64,000 nt of DNA from Betaproteobacteria bacterium (GTDB lineage Bacteria; Pseudomonadota; Gammaproteobacteria; Burkholderiales; Rhodocyclaceae): NCBI GenBank assembly GCA_012026885.1, contig VEPL01000025.1:668595-732594 (forward strand), written 5' to 3'. The position numbers and the translations under genes were made by a program. A model generated the notes under the pieces. It did no database searches. It was not told where the DNA came from and saw nothing but the letters and a program-made list of their open reading frames with translations. How positions within the stretch are numbered: the stretch's first letter is position 1; the number at the start of each line of letters is the position of its first letter. Of this stretch, positions 12,050 to 21,004 are shown one piece after another.

Positions 12050-13339
12050 CTACGCGAAACTCTCGTACTGGATGCGTTCCGCGCTGATGCCGCGTGCGCG
12101 GGCTGCCGCCTTGGCTGCCTCGATCAATCGTTCCGGGCCGCAAACATAGAACACGGCATCAGTTGCGGCCGTGCGCAGGATCGACGCCAGGTCAATGCGG
12201 CGACCACCGGCGGCGCGCGTGAAATACAAGTGCAGTTGCTCGGGAAACTCGATGGCCAGCCGATCGCGATACGCCATTTCGGCGGGGGTCCGACCACTGT
12301 AATGAAGTTCAAAAGGCGCGCCGCGGGCCTTGAGTGCCTGCGCCATGGCCTTGACAGGAGTAATGCCGATTCCGCCCGCGATCAATACGGCCGGCCGAGC
12401 ATCCTCATGAAGCTGAAACTGGTTGCTCGGGGCATCCAGAGCCAGCCGGGTACCGATATGCCAATGGTCGTGGATCGCGGCAGATCCACCACGGCCGTAC
12501 TCCTCGCGCAGCACGGCAATTTCGTACATGTCGCGCCGTTCCGGATGGGTGGCCAGCGAATACTGGCGGCTGACGACCGCGCCGCTCGGTAACCGTACCG
12601 GGACAACGAGGTGCGCGCCGGCGGTAACCTGCGGCAAATCGCTCCAGTCGGGCGCACGCAGCTCGTAGGCCCGAACGCGCGGCGTCATTTGCCGGATACC
12701 GGTGACGACCAGCTTGAGCGGACCGCTGCCGGTTTCAGCATCGACAGGGCGCACGGATTCCCGTGTCGAGGATTCCGCCTGCCAATGGCTGAAGAGGTCT
12801 TTCACTTGCGCCTCGGTAAAGCGCTGGGTGATGTGCTTCGGGCAATTCCAGTCGAAAGCTTCCAGCGTGATGACGACCCCGCGCTCGACCGGGGCCCGGT
12901 AACTGGGCGATTCAAGCCGGGCTATCAGGGCGGGTTCAGTCTCTTCATCGATGAGCCGGGCCCGCCCCCAGATCTTGAGTCGGCGCTGGCCGGGGTAGTC
13001 CATCAGGAACAGGCTGACCCGGTCATCCCCGTCCAGATTGCCCACCGAAATGTACTGGCGATTGCCCGAGAAATCGGCGTAGCCGATCGTCTGCGGATCC
13101 AGCACCTTCAGGAACCCGGCGGGCCCGCCACGATGCTGGACATAGGGCCACCCGCTTTCACCGACAGTCCCTTGATAGAAACTATCGCGTTCCCCGATAA
13201 ACTCGATCTCGTACGGGCCGAGTTCTGCCGGCTCTGTGTCACCTAGCTCGATCGAGCGATAGGCGCTGCGGCTGCCCATCCTGGCCTGGGCTGCCTGGAC
13301 TTTCGGGGTGAATGCGATCTTGGCGAAGGCTCGAGCCAT
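12050..13339 (-). CDS. PNPOx-like flavin domain fused to ferredoxin-reductase-like domain
   Basis: 429 residues in two parts. Residues about 30-190 resemble a pyridoxamine-phosphate-oxidase-like FMN-binding barrel (GGPAGFLKVLD, DYPGQRRLKIWGRARL). Residues about 205-429 form a flavin/NAD(P)H reductase: RQYSLATHP for flavin binding, LIAGGIGITPVKAM for NAD(P)H, and YVCGPERLI near the C-terminus. The protein ends at ERIQYESFA, exactly where many relatives continue into a plant-type 2Fe-2S domain; the following DNA does not encode that domain in frame. It probably moves electrons from NAD(P)H to flavin and then to an unknown acceptor. It is the middle gene of a three-gene set beside a LysR regulator. 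Confidence 0.82.
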   Translation of the reverse strand: MARAFAKIAFTPKVQAAQARMGSRSAYRSIELGDTEPAELGPYEIEFIGERDSFYQGTVGESGWPYVQHRGGPAGFLKVLDPQTIGYADFSGNRQYISVGNLDGDDRVSLFLMDYPGQRRLKIWGRARLIDEETEPALIARLESPSYRAPVERGVVITLEAFDWNCPKHITQRFTEAQVKDLFSHWQAESSTRESVRPVDAETGSGPLKLVVTGIRQMTPRVRAYELRAPDWSDLPQVTAGAHLVVPVRLPSGAVVSRQYSLATHPERRDMYEIAVLREEYGRGGSAAIHDHWHIGTRLALDAPSNQFQLHEDARPAVLIAGGIGITPVKAMAQALKARGAPFELHYSGRTPAEMAYRDRLAIEFPEQLHLYFTRAAGGRRIDLASILRTAATDAVFYVCGPERLIEAAKAAARARGISAERIQYESFA

Positions 13340-13388
13340 TCTATGTCTCCTGGCGGCCGGGAGTGTCCTCCCGGCCGTGTAGTGTCGT

Positions 13389-13934
13389 TCAAGCGACGAG
13401 CTTCAATTCGACTTTCGGGAAGTCGATGTCGATGCGGCCGGCCTTGCCCAACAGATTGGTCAGGATGTTCATGCCGACGTGCGTGATGACTTCGACGATG
13501 TCGGATTCGGAGTACCCGGCCTCGCGCATTTCCAGCAGCTCCGCTGTAGTCACTTCACCCATGTGGGCGACCAGAGAACGGGCAAACCGTACGGCGACAG
13601 CGGCCTTCGCCTCACGACTGCTGCCGGACCGGTTGGCTTCGATCTCGGCACTGTCCAAGCCTGCCTTGCGGCCGATTGCCGTATGGGCAGAGAGGCAATA
13701 TTCGCAACTGTTCTGCTGCGCCAGTGCAAGGGCGATGCGCTCGCGGGTTTGGGGGTCGAGCGATCCCTCTCCGGCAATGCCGTGCAAGCCCAGAAAGGCC
13801 TTGAGCGCAGCCGGCGAGTTGGCAAATGCCTTGAGGAAATTGGGAACCATGCCCAGTTGTGCCTGGATGGCGTCAAACAGGGCTTTCTGTTCCGGGGTAG
13901 CTGTTTCGGCAGTGACGAGGTTGATGCGTGCCAT
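13389..13934 (-). CDS. AhpD-like / carboxymuconolactone decarboxylase family peroxidase
   Basis: 181 residues. It carries the thiol motif CEYCLSAH (Cys77, Cys80, His84) of AhpD-like alkylhydroperoxidases, within the all-helical CMD fold (GMVPNFLKAFANSP at the N-terminus is typical of the peroxidase-related subgroup). It is expected to reduce peroxides through the CxxC pair. It is first in the leftward set with a flavin reductase and a DUF1348 protein, and divergent from a LysR regulator, which suggests an inducible redox or detoxification unit. The electron donor is not evident. Confidence 0.87.
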   Translation of the reverse strand: MARINLVTAETATPEQKALFDAIQAQLGMVPNFLKAFANSPAALKAFLGLHGIAGEGSLDPQTRERIALALAQQNSCEYCLSAHTAIGRKAGLDSAEIEANRSGSSREAKAAVAVRFARSLVAHMGEVTTAELLEMREAGYSESDIVEVITHVGMNILTNLLGKAGRIDIDFPKVELKLVA

Positions 13935-14039
13935 GGTGTTGCCTCCTGTTGGGTGGTGAAGGTGTCGTCGTTCATTCGACGCTTGTCACTTTGCCGAATT
14001 GCCAGAAGTAAAAGAATAGCCATAAAATGAAATCAACTA

Positions 14040-14054
14040 TTCCATTGAACGGAA
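14040..14054. promoter_or_regulatory. Possible LysR operator
   Basis: TTCC-N7-GGAA is a short inverted repeat just ahead of the LysR-type start codon, in the intergenic region shared with the divergent AhpD-like gene. It has the T-N11-A form of LysR sites. The match is short, so this is tentative. Confidence 0.3.
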
Positions 14055-14059
14055 CAATC

Positions 14060-14959
14060 ATGGACCGATTTCATTTGATGAGCGTGTTTGTCGCTGTCGC
14101 GGAGGAGGGAGGGTTTGCCGCCGCGGCAAGGCGGCTGCGCATGTCGCCGCCGGCCGTGACGCGTGCCGTGGCATACCTTGAAGGGCACTTGGGCGTGCGA
14201 CTGCTGACGCGAACCACGCGATCGGTGCGCCTCACCGACGCCGGGACGCGTTACTTCGAGGATGCGCGGCGCATCCTGCACGAGGCGGACGAGGCCGATG
14301 AGGCGGCCGCCGGAATCAACGCCGCGCCGCGCGGACATCTGGCGGTTACCGCCCCGGTGATGTTCGGCCGTATCTACGTGATGCCGATCGTTACGGCCTA
14401 CCAGGAGGCCTACAGCGAAACGACGGTGTCGGCCCTGTTTGTCGATCGCGTAGTCAATCTCGCGGATGAAGGCTTTGACGTTGGCATCCGGATCGGAAAC
14501 CTCCCCGATTCCTCGCTGCGAGCGATTCGTGTCGGCCAGGTTCGCCTCGTCGTATGCGGGTCGCCGCAATACCTGAAAAAGCATGGCAGTCCCAAGTCCC
14601 CGGACGACCTTGCCAACCATCGCATTATCGCCGCGTCATCCATATCCACCGGGGCCGAATGGTCCTTTGCCAAGAAAAGGGAAAAACTTGCCGTCAGGCT
14701 CAACCCGCGCATTCTGGTGAATACGAATGACGGCGCACTCGAGGCCGCCAAACTTGGTTACGGGCTGACACGGCTGATTTCCTATCAGGCATCAAGCGAA
14801 ATCAATGCAGGAACGATCAAGATCGTGCTGCCCGATTACGAGGGCGCGTCGTTACCGATCCACGTCATCTTTCGCGAAGGGCGTTATGGCTCTGCCAAGG
14901 TACGGAGCTTCGTGGACCTGGCGGTAGAAATGCTAAGGGCTGATGCAGCGCTTCAGTAA
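14060..14959 (+). CDS. LysR-family transcriptional regulator
   Basis: 299 residues. The N-terminal winged helix-turn-helix is clear (MDRFHLMSVFVAVAEEGGF, then RRLRMSPPAVTRAVAYLE), followed by an effector-binding domain of about 200 residues. It is similar in style to DsdC/AaeR-like regulators with short inducers. I chose the ATG at 14060 with GGA seven bases upstream; an in-frame ATG at 14027 would add 11 atypical residues. It is divergent from the AhpD-like, flavin reductase and DUF1348 genes and probably controls them. The next 208 bases (14960-15167) hold no gene that I can support. Confidence 0.88.
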   Translation: MDRFHLMSVFVAVAEEGGFAAAARRLRMSPPAVTRAVAYLEGHLGVRLLTRTTRSVRLTDAGTRYFEDARRILHEADEADEAAAGINAAPRGHLAVTAPVMFGRIYVMPIVTAYQEAYSETTVSALFVDRVVNLADEGFDVGIRIGNLPDSSLRAIRVGQVRLVVCGSPQYLKKHGSPKSPDDLANHRIIAASSISTGAEWSFAKKREKLAVRLNPRILVNTNDGALEAAKLGYGLTRLISYQASSEINAGTIKIVLPDYEGASLPIHVIFREGRYGSAKVRSFVDLAVEMLRADAALQ

Positions 14960-15167
14960 TCTTCAAGATCCGCACAGTCGCCAGTTCCGAAACGGTGGCG
15001 TTCTCATCCAGCCACGAATCCGCAAGAATGTACTACTCTGAATCCAGTCGCGCGCTAGCGAAGATGTTGCGGGTCTGGGGCGGGCGGATAGGCGCATTCC
15101 GCCAAATGCCCTTGATTTGTGTTCCGCCCCATCGATTGCGTTGTTGTGTTCCGGGAGGGCTTCATCC

Positions 15168-16247
15168 ATGTACGGCAACCTGATTTTCCGGCAGCTATTC
15201 GATGCGGCCTCGTCGACCTACACCTATCTGCTGGGCGATCCGGCGAGCCGCCAGGCGATCATCATTGACACCGTGTTCGAGCAGCATCTGCGCGACCGGG
15301 CGCTGATTGAGGAACTCGGACTGACGTTGATCGCTTCGCTCGATACGCATTGCCATGCCGACCACGTGACCGGAAGCTGGCTGATGCACCAGGCGACTGG
15401 CTGCGCGATCGGCATCTCCCGGCACTATGGCGCTCCTGTCCCGGAGGCCAACCTCCTGCTCGATCAAGGCGACCGCGTCAGTTTCGGTAATCGCTATCTC
15501 GAAGTCCGTGCTACGCCGGGGCATACCGACGGCTGCCTGACTTTCGTCGCCGACGACCACAGCCTGGCCTTCACCGGCGACTGCCTGCTGATCCGGGCCG
15601 CCGGCCGCTGCGATTTCCAGCAGGGCAATGCCAGCCGGCTGTTCCGCTCGATCACCGGGCAGATATTCAGCCTGCCCGACGATTGCCTGATCTACCCCGC
15701 CCACGACTACAGTGGCCGCACCGCCACCTCGGTCGGCGAGGAAAAGGCGCATAACCCGCGTATCGGCGGCCAGGCCGACGAACAGGATTTCATCGGCTAC
15801 ATGCAGAACATGAATCTGCCGCACCCCAAGCAGATCGCTATTGCCGTGCCCGCCAATCTGCGCTGTGGCAAGCCCGAGGATGGCAAGGTGCCGCACCCGG
15901 CCGAGTGGGGGCCGGTCAGGAAGAGCTATGCCGGACTGCTGGAGATCGACCCGGAGTGGGTGGCGCAGCACCTCGATACGCTCTGCATGCTCGATGTGCG
16001 CCAGCCTGAGGAAATCGACGGGCGGCTCGGGAAGATTCCCGGTGCCCGTGCGATCCCGCTTGGCGAACTCAAGGGGCGGGTCGACGAGGTCCCCCGCGAC
16101 CGGCCGGTGGTCGCCGTCTGCCACTCGGGCATGCGTTCGGGGCAGGCTACCGTGATTCTGCGCGAGGCGGGGTTTGCCGAGGTGGCCAACCTGCACGGCG
16201 GCATGCTCCAGTGGCAGCAGATGGGGTTGCCGACGGAGCATCGCTAG
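15168..16247 (+). CDS. Persulfide dioxygenase-rhodanese fusion
   Basis: 359 residues in two domains. Residues about 1-240 are an ETHE1-like metallo-beta-lactamase fold with the iron ligands THCHADH (His61, His63, Asp65, His66), GHTDGC, FTGDCLL and YPAHDY. Residues about 265-359 are a rhodanese domain with the active loop CHSGMRSGQ containing the catalytic Cys. Such fusions oxidise glutathione persulfide to sulfite and exchange sulfane sulfur, which detoxifies sulfide. The start ATG at 15168 has GGGAGGG upstream; the open frame before it is not supported. No sulfide:quinone reductase or CsoR/BigR-type regulator is adjacent, so regulation is unclear. Confidence 0.9.
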   Translation: MYGNLIFRQLFDAASSTYTYLLGDPASRQAIIIDTVFEQHLRDRALIEELGLTLIASLDTHCHADHVTGSWLMHQATGCAIGISRHYGAPVPEANLLLDQGDRVSFGNRYLEVRATPGHTDGCLTFVADDHSLAFTGDCLLIRAAGRCDFQQGNASRLFRSITGQIFSLPDDCLIYPAHDYSGRTATSVGEEKAHNPRIGGQADEQDFIGYMQNMNLPHPKQIAIAVPANLRCGKPEDGKVPHPAEWGPVRKSYAGLLEIDPEWVAQHLDTLCMLDVRQPEEIDGRLGKIPGARAIPLGELKGRVDEVPRDRPVVAVCHSGMRSGQATVILREAGFAEVANLHGGMLQWQQMGLPTEHR

Positions 16248-16295
16248 CGCCAGCTTGCGCGTTTGCGCCGGAAGGTGCGCTGGCCGGTTCCAGAC

Positions 16296-16781
16296 TCAGG
16301 CCGTGTAGGGGAGGCGGGAGGCGAGGAGGAAGAAGAGTGCCGCGGTCGCCGGATGCACCGCGATCGCCGCGCCGTACCAGGCGAACCGTTGCGTGGCGGG
16401 CCAGTTCAGAGCACGGGCGATGCCGCCGATGACGAGCACGCCGCCCCCGACGCCCAGCGCGAACGAGAGGCCCCAGCCCCACGCTGTGGCTCGCTCCAGC
16501 GTGCTGCCGGGGTGTATGCGATGAATGGCGACGGCATAGGCGAGGGCGCCGGCGCGATACGCGGCGTAGGTAATGAGTCCGGCGCCGATAGTCGGCAGGA
16601 GCACTGTGGATGTCGGCGATGATATTCCCGGGGACCCAGCACCACGCTGGGCTTTGAACAGAAGCACAAAGGCAACCGGAAACAGCACGAAGCCGAGAAG
16701 GCCTATAAAGACGAACTGCGATAGCGCGCCCGCGACTGCAAGGATGGCGAGGCCAAGCGCAAGTTCGCGGTTTGTCTTCAC
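16296..16781 (-). CDS. Small multi-pass membrane protein of unknown function
   Basis: 161 residues with four likely membrane spans (about residues 6-24, 25-45, 62-82 and 100-125) plus a further hydrophobic stretch at the C-terminus. I recognise no family. The GTG at 16781 is chosen because GGAGG lies eight bases upstream and the hydrophobic region starts right after it; a longer frame from 16955 adds a low-complexity Arg/Cys-rich leader with no ribosome binding site. It lies downstream of the AlkD-like gene on the same strand after 163 bases, in which I see no other gene, and converges on the persulfide dioxygenase gene. Confidence 0.6.
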   Translation of the reverse strand: MKTNRELALGLAILAVAGALSQFVFIGLLGFVLFPVAFVLLFKAQRGAGSPGISSPTSTVLLPTIGAGLITYAAYRAGALAYAVAIHRIHPGSTLERATAWGWGLSFALGVGGGVLVIGGIARALNWPATQRFAWYGAAIAVHPATAALFFLLASRLPYTA

Positions 16782-16944
16782 AGGATATGCCTCCAGAGGG
16801 TCATGCCGACAGGTTTGCTCTCGCAATCCCGGTGGACCTGACCTTACCTGCCTGGCATCGTCGGTGCAACGTGGTTTCCTGCAGCTGGTGCTGCCGGCAG
16901 CATGGAACCCGGAACGAAATTCGCCAGGCTTGAGATTCTGATGG

Positions 16945-17808
16945 CTACCGGGCACACGCCCGCAGGCGGAGAGCTCTCGGATTCTTGTTCTTGGCGGGAT
17001 GCCGGATGGCGTGGCGTATCAGCCATTTCACACCGGGTGAGGCCTCGGGCAGCCAGCGCTCACAAGTCGAAAATACTGTTTCTGGATGGTCCTTGGCGAT
17101 GTCGCCGAGGTGATTGGCGACACTGCGGCGCACATAAAGGCACTCATCGTTCTTCAGCCGCTCAAGGATCGGCAACGTGAAGTCGGGATTCCTGACGAAC
17201 GCTGGAATGCGCATTGCCCATGGCAAGCGGGGACGGGTGCCTTCCGAGCAAAGCCGCCGCACGTGCGGGTCAGGATCCGTCGTCCATTGCAGGAGGCGCG
17301 AGAGTGTTCGCTCTTGCTGCTGGATCAGGAATGGCCGGATCGAAAATTCGGAACTGAAGCGCTTGGTAATTTCATATTGCGCCAGCATCGAAACCTCGAA
17401 CGGATCGTGTCCGCCGTTTTCCTTTGGATCAAGTCCGTAACCGGCAACGAAGCAAACATGCGGAAGGTAGAAAAACACCGCTAATCCAAGATCCTCCGTT
17501 TGGCTCAGGGGTGACGTGAGGGAACGCAGGAGTATGTCGATCGCTGCCGCGTAGTTGCCGGGCAGGCATTGACGAAGTGCGCCGGCCAGATGCTGCCCTC
17601 GTTCGAGTATGCCAAGCGGCTCGAGGCCATCCAGCGCAATGCGATGAAATCGCTCCCCATCAAAGCGCGGGTGGACGAGCGAGATGTTGTGTGCCAGGCA
17701 ATCTACGGCTTCTGGTCCGAGCAGAAGCTTCAGAGGAACCCCCTTCTGTATGGATCTCGGCGCGACAGGAATGCGAGGCACGCCTGGAAAGGATTCGGCG
17801 GGTGTCAT
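16945..17808 (-). CDS. DNA alkylation repair (AlkD-like) HEAT-repeat protein, short C-terminus
   Basis: 287 residues of alpha-helical HEAT-like repeats. Typical segments are KLLLGPEAVDCLAHNI near residue 27, HVRRLCSEGTRPRLPW near 185, and YVRRSVANHLGDIAKDHPE near 225. AlkD-type proteins recognise alkylated bases in DNA. From memory, relatives with this sequence style run to about 360-370 residues with a beta-rich tail; here the frame stops in RALRLRACAR, and neither other frame of the downstream 160 bases restores a tail. The gene may be truncated but still fold. It is 16 bases downstream of the M20 hydrolase gene and probably cotranscribed with it. Confidence 0.72.
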   Translation of the reverse strand: MTPAESFPGVPRIPVAPRSIQKGVPLKLLLGPEAVDCLAHNISLVHPRFDGERFHRIALDGLEPLGILERGQHLAGALRQCLPGNYAAAIDILLRSLTSPLSQTEDLGLAVFFYLPHVCFVAGYGLDPKENGGHDPFEVSMLAQYEITKRFSSEFSIRPFLIQQQERTLSRLLQWTTDPDPHVRRLCSEGTRPRLPWAMRIPAFVRNPDFTLPILERLKNDECLYVRRSVANHLGDIAKDHPETVFSTCERWLPEASPGVKWLIRHAIRHPAKNKNPRALRLRACAR

Positions 17809-17824
17809 CCGTTGGGAAGGCGAT

Positions 17825-19159
17825 TCAGCGACTGTTCTGCCCCTGGCTCAGGAAATCGACGGTCAGGTTCGCCAGTGACTTGACCCCTACACCGAGGACA
17901 CGTTCGTCGATCCAGAACTGCGGCGAATGATTCGGGAACACTTTCTCCGCCGGCGTGCCCTCCGGGACGACACCAAGGAAGAAGAAAAAGCCCGGAACGA
18001 CCTTCTGGTAGGCGGAGAAATCTTCCGAGACGGTTACCTTGGGGTTGAGGAAGACATTGGCGTCGCCCAGGGTGCGACGCAGCGACCGCGTTCCGAGTTC
18101 GGCAAGCGCTTCGTCGTTGCGGGTGACGTCGTAATTCGGGGTTATGCTGATCTCGGTGCTGGCTCCCGCGCTGCGGGCGATCGACTCGGCAGTCGTGACG
18201 AGGCGCCGCTGGATGTCCTGGCGCATGCCTTCGTCGAGTGCGCGGATCATGCCGACCAGCTCGACGCTTTCCGGGATGATGTTCGCGCGCTGGCCGCCGT
18301 GGATCATGCTGACGGAAATGACCGAGGGTTCCTGCAGGACATTGACCTGCCGGCTCTGGATGGTCTGGATCCCCATGACGATCTGCGAGGCGACGACCAC
18401 GGGGTCAACGCCCAGCCATGGCAATGCTGCGTGCGTCTGGGCGCCGCGCACCACGATCCGGAAGGTGTCGCCGCTGGCCATGAACGGTCCCGGCCTGACA
18501 CCGGCCTTGCCCAGCGGGGTGCGGCTGTTCAGGTGCAAGCCGAAGATGGCTGCCGGTACGGGCTCGCGCAGGGCGCCCTCCTTGATCATGAGCGCTGCAC
18601 CGCCTTCCTCGCCGGGCGGCGGGCCCTCTTCGGCGGGCTGGAAAATGAACTTGACCGTTCCCGGCAGGTTTTCCCGGACGCGGCTCAGCACGTCGGCCAC
18701 CCCCATCAGGATGGCCATGTGGCCGTCATGGCCGCAGACGTGCGCTACCCCGACATCTTGTTCCATCCATGTCGCGCGGACCTTGGACGCGAAGGGCAAG
18801 CCGCTTTGTTCGGTGACCGGCAGCGCATCCATGTCGGCGCGCAGGGCGACCACGGGCCCGGGCAGCGCACCACGCAACAGGGCGACGACACCGGTATGGG
18901 CGACGCCGGTGGTTACCTTGAGGCCGAGTGCACGCAAGTGTTCCGCCACCAGGGCGGAGGTCCGGAATTCACGATTGCCGAGTTCGGGATGCTGGTGGAT
19001 CTGGCGCCGCCAGTCGATGACCCTGGCTTCCGTGGCGGCACTGAGCCGGGCGATTTCATCGGGCGACGGCGGCGCGGCGCGCGCCGGAATGGCGATGGCC
19101 AGTCCGGCGAGGATGCCAAGAGCGGCATGCATCCATACATTCACGGTGCGTCCTCTCAT
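17825..19159 (-). CDS. Exported M20D-family amidohydrolase
   Basis: 444 residues with a signal peptide (hydrophobic residues about 10-24, cleavage likely after IPARA). The M20D dinuclear metal sites are visible: HQHPELG, VCGHDGHMA, PAEEG, and a dimerisation domain containing AQTHAALPWLGVDP. Family members hydrolyse N-acyl or amide bonds, for example hippurate, N-acetyl amino acids or auxin conjugates; substrate cannot be read here. Secretion to the periplasm is unusual for the aminoacylase branch but known for others. It follows the FKBP gene by 34 bases and precedes the AlkD-like gene. An internal ATG at residue 10 is an alternative start. Confidence 0.88.
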   Translation of the reverse strand: MRGRTVNVWMHAALGILAGLAIAIPARAAPPSPDEIARLSAATEARVIDWRRQIHQHPELGNREFRTSALVAEHLRALGLKVTTGVAHTGVVALLRGALPGPVVALRADMDALPVTEQSGLPFASKVRATWMEQDVGVAHVCGHDGHMAILMGVADVLSRVRENLPGTVKFIFQPAEEGPPPGEEGGAALMIKEGALREPVPAAIFGLHLNSRTPLGKAGVRPGPFMASGDTFRIVVRGAQTHAALPWLGVDPVVVASQIVMGIQTIQSRQVNVLQEPSVISVSMIHGGQRANIIPESVELVGMIRALDEGMRQDIQRRLVTTAESIARSAGASTEISITPNYDVTRNDEALAELGTRSLRRTLGDANVFLNPKVTVSEDFSAYQKVVPGFFFFLGVVPEGTPAEKVFPNHSPQFWIDERVLGVGVKSLANLTVDFLSQGQNSR

Positions 19160-19193
19160 ACGCGCAATTGCCGGGGGGTGCGGTGTTCGGCGC

Positions 19194-19604
19194 TCAGGGC
19201 ATGACCTTGAGCAACTCCACCTCGAAGGTCAGCGTCGCATTCGGCGGCACGGCCGATCCAGCCCCGCGGCTGCCGTAGGCGATCTCCGGCGGGCAGGTGA
19301 GCTTCGCCTTGCCGCCTTCGCGCATCTTGGCGACACCCTCGGTCCAGCAGGGAATGACGCGATTGAGGGGGAAGGTGGCGGGCTGGCCACGCTTGTACGA
19401 GCTGTCGAATTCGCTGCCGTTGGTCAGCGTACCGCGGTAGTGGACCTGGACGGAAGACTGGGCGGTCGGCTGCGCACCGCTGCCGTCCTTGAGCGATTCG
19501 TACACCAGGCCGCTGGCGGTACGTTCGGGCGCGGCGGCGGAGGCGGCGATGGCGGTCAGGGCGAGGAGGCAGGGAAGGGCGTATCCAAGGCGCTTGGCGA
19601 TCAT
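19194..19604 (-). CDS. Periplasmic FKBP-type peptidyl-prolyl cis-trans isomerase
   Basis: 136 residues: a signal peptide (about residues 1-24, ending SAAA) and one FKBP domain. Typical features are VQVHYRGTLTNGSEFDSS, FPLNRVIPCWTEGV, IAYGSRGAGS, and the final strand LTFEVELLKV. It should speed up prolyl isomerisation of exported proteins. It is first in a probable leftward group with the M20 hydrolase and AlkD-like genes, and divergent from the ThrE-type exporter; the 130 bases between carry the promoters. Confidence 0.92.
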   Translation of the reverse strand: MIAKRLGYALPCLLALTAIAASAAAPERTASGLVYESLKDGSGAQPTAQSSVQVHYRGTLTNGSEFDSSYKRGQPATFPLNRVIPCWTEGVAKMREGGKAKLTCPPEIAYGSRGAGSAVPPNATLTFEVELLKVMP

Positions 19605-19734
19605 GATGTTTCGTCATCGTGTGGGGGAGAAAGCGCTTTGTAACACGCCACGAGGATGCTTGCCATCCGCTTCGCCGACGGGGGCGGCGTGGAGTACAGT
19701 GTGCGTCCGAGTCCTCCGCAGTGTCTGCCTGTTG

Positions 19735-20988
19735 ATGCCCTCCACCAAACCGTCACTCGCCACTGTCGCCGCATTCCTGCGCGACCTGGGCCGCGCGCTG
19801 CATGTCAGCGGCGCGCCGGCGCACGACCTCGAGCGCAGCATGACGGAGACAGGCGCAAGGTTCGGTGTGCGGGTCGAAGGTTTCGCCGTGCTGACTTTCC
19901 TGGCGCTGACCATTTCGGCCGATGGCCAATCGCGGCGGGTCGAGATGCTGCGTTTGCCGCCCTATGATTTCAACATGGCGCGGCTCATCGAGTTGCAGGC
20001 GCTGTGCCGGGAAATCGATTCGCCGGCCCGCCTCGACGCCTACGCCGCCCGCCTCGCGCAAATCATGGCGCAGCCGGCGCCCTGGTCGGGCTGGTCTTTC
20101 GCGGCGATGGGCTTCCTGCTTTCCGGGTCGGTGGCCTTGCTCCTGCGCGGCGGTTGGGTGGAGATGCTGTGCGGCGGGCTGATCGGTGTCCTTTTCGTCG
20201 CCGGCGCCGTCGGGTTCGCGCGGGTACCACGGCTGGCGCCCGCGGTTCCGGTCATTCTCTGTGCGCTGGCGGCCTTGCTGGCGCACGCGCTGGCGCTGGT
20301 CTTGCCGCAGCAGTTCCCGTTCATCTCGGCGGTGGCCGGGATCGTCTTCCTGCTACCGGGCTTCATGCTCACCGTCGCCATGTCGGAACTGGCCACGCAG
20401 AACTACCTTGCTGGCACCGGCCGTCTGGCGGGCGCCTTCATCCTGCTCTTCCTGATGGGTGCGGGGCTGGCGATCGGCACGCAGGCGGGCCATGCCTGGC
20501 TGCCAGAACTGGTCCCCGCGGCACCGTTGCCGGTGGCGGGGTGGATCATCTGGCTGGCCATTGCGGCCCTGGGCATTTCGCTGCTGGCAGTCCTGCAGGC
20601 CCCGTGGTCGTCGGTGCATGTCTCGGTCGGTGCCTGCTTGCTTGCCTGGGCGGTTTTTTCGCTGCTCGGTGACCGGGTCGGCAATATCGTCGCCGCTTTC
20701 GCTGCCGCACTGGCGGTGGCCAGCGCGGGGCAGATCTACCAGAGGGCCAGCAGCCGGCCAGCGGCGCTGGTCCAGATACCCGGCCTGATCACGCTGGTTC
20801 CCGGAAGCATGGGCTTTCGTGCGGTGCATGCCCTGATGCAGCAGGACAACCTCGCCGGGGTCCAGCTGATGACCGAGATGCTCCTGACCGGTGCCGTGCT
20901 GGCTGTCGGACTGTTGCTGGCAGACAACGTCTGGCCGGTTATCTTCGCCGGGCGGCGGACACAGGCGCCTTTACCCGGGACGCACTGA
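19735..20988 (+). CDS. Threonine/serine exporter, ThrE family (DUF1212 plus ThrE_2)
   Basis: 417 residues. Residues 1-120 form the hydrophilic N-terminal part typical of ThrE (FLRDLGRALHVSGAPAHDLE, LPPYDFNMARL), and residues about 125-405 hold around ten membrane spans with both ThrE halves in one chain (LLPGFMLTVAMSELATQNYL, and LVPGSMGFRAVHAL near the C-terminus). It probably exports small amino acids, threonine or serine. The ATG at 19735 is preferred because homology starts there; no good Shine-Dalgarno sequence is seen and the frame is open further upstream. It stands alone, converging on the CZB-like gene. Confidence 0.85.
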   Translation: MPSTKPSLATVAAFLRDLGRALHVSGAPAHDLERSMTETGARFGVRVEGFAVLTFLALTISADGQSRRVEMLRLPPYDFNMARLIELQALCREIDSPARLDAYAARLAQIMAQPAPWSGWSFAAMGFLLSGSVALLLRGGWVEMLCGGLIGVLFVAGAVGFARVPRLAPAVPVILCALAALLAHALALVLPQQFPFISAVAGIVFLLPGFMLTVAMSELATQNYLAGTGRLAGAFILLFLMGAGLAIGTQAGHAWLPELVPAAPLPVAGWIIWLAIAALGISLLAVLQAPWSSVHVSVGACLLAWAVFSLLGDRVGNIVAAFAAALAVASAGQIYQRASSRPAALVQIPGLITLVPGSMGFRAVHALMQQDNLAGVQLMTEMLLTGAVLAVGLLLADNVWPVIFAGRRTQAPLPGTH

Positions 20989-21004
20989 GCGGCATGGACG
21001 CTCG

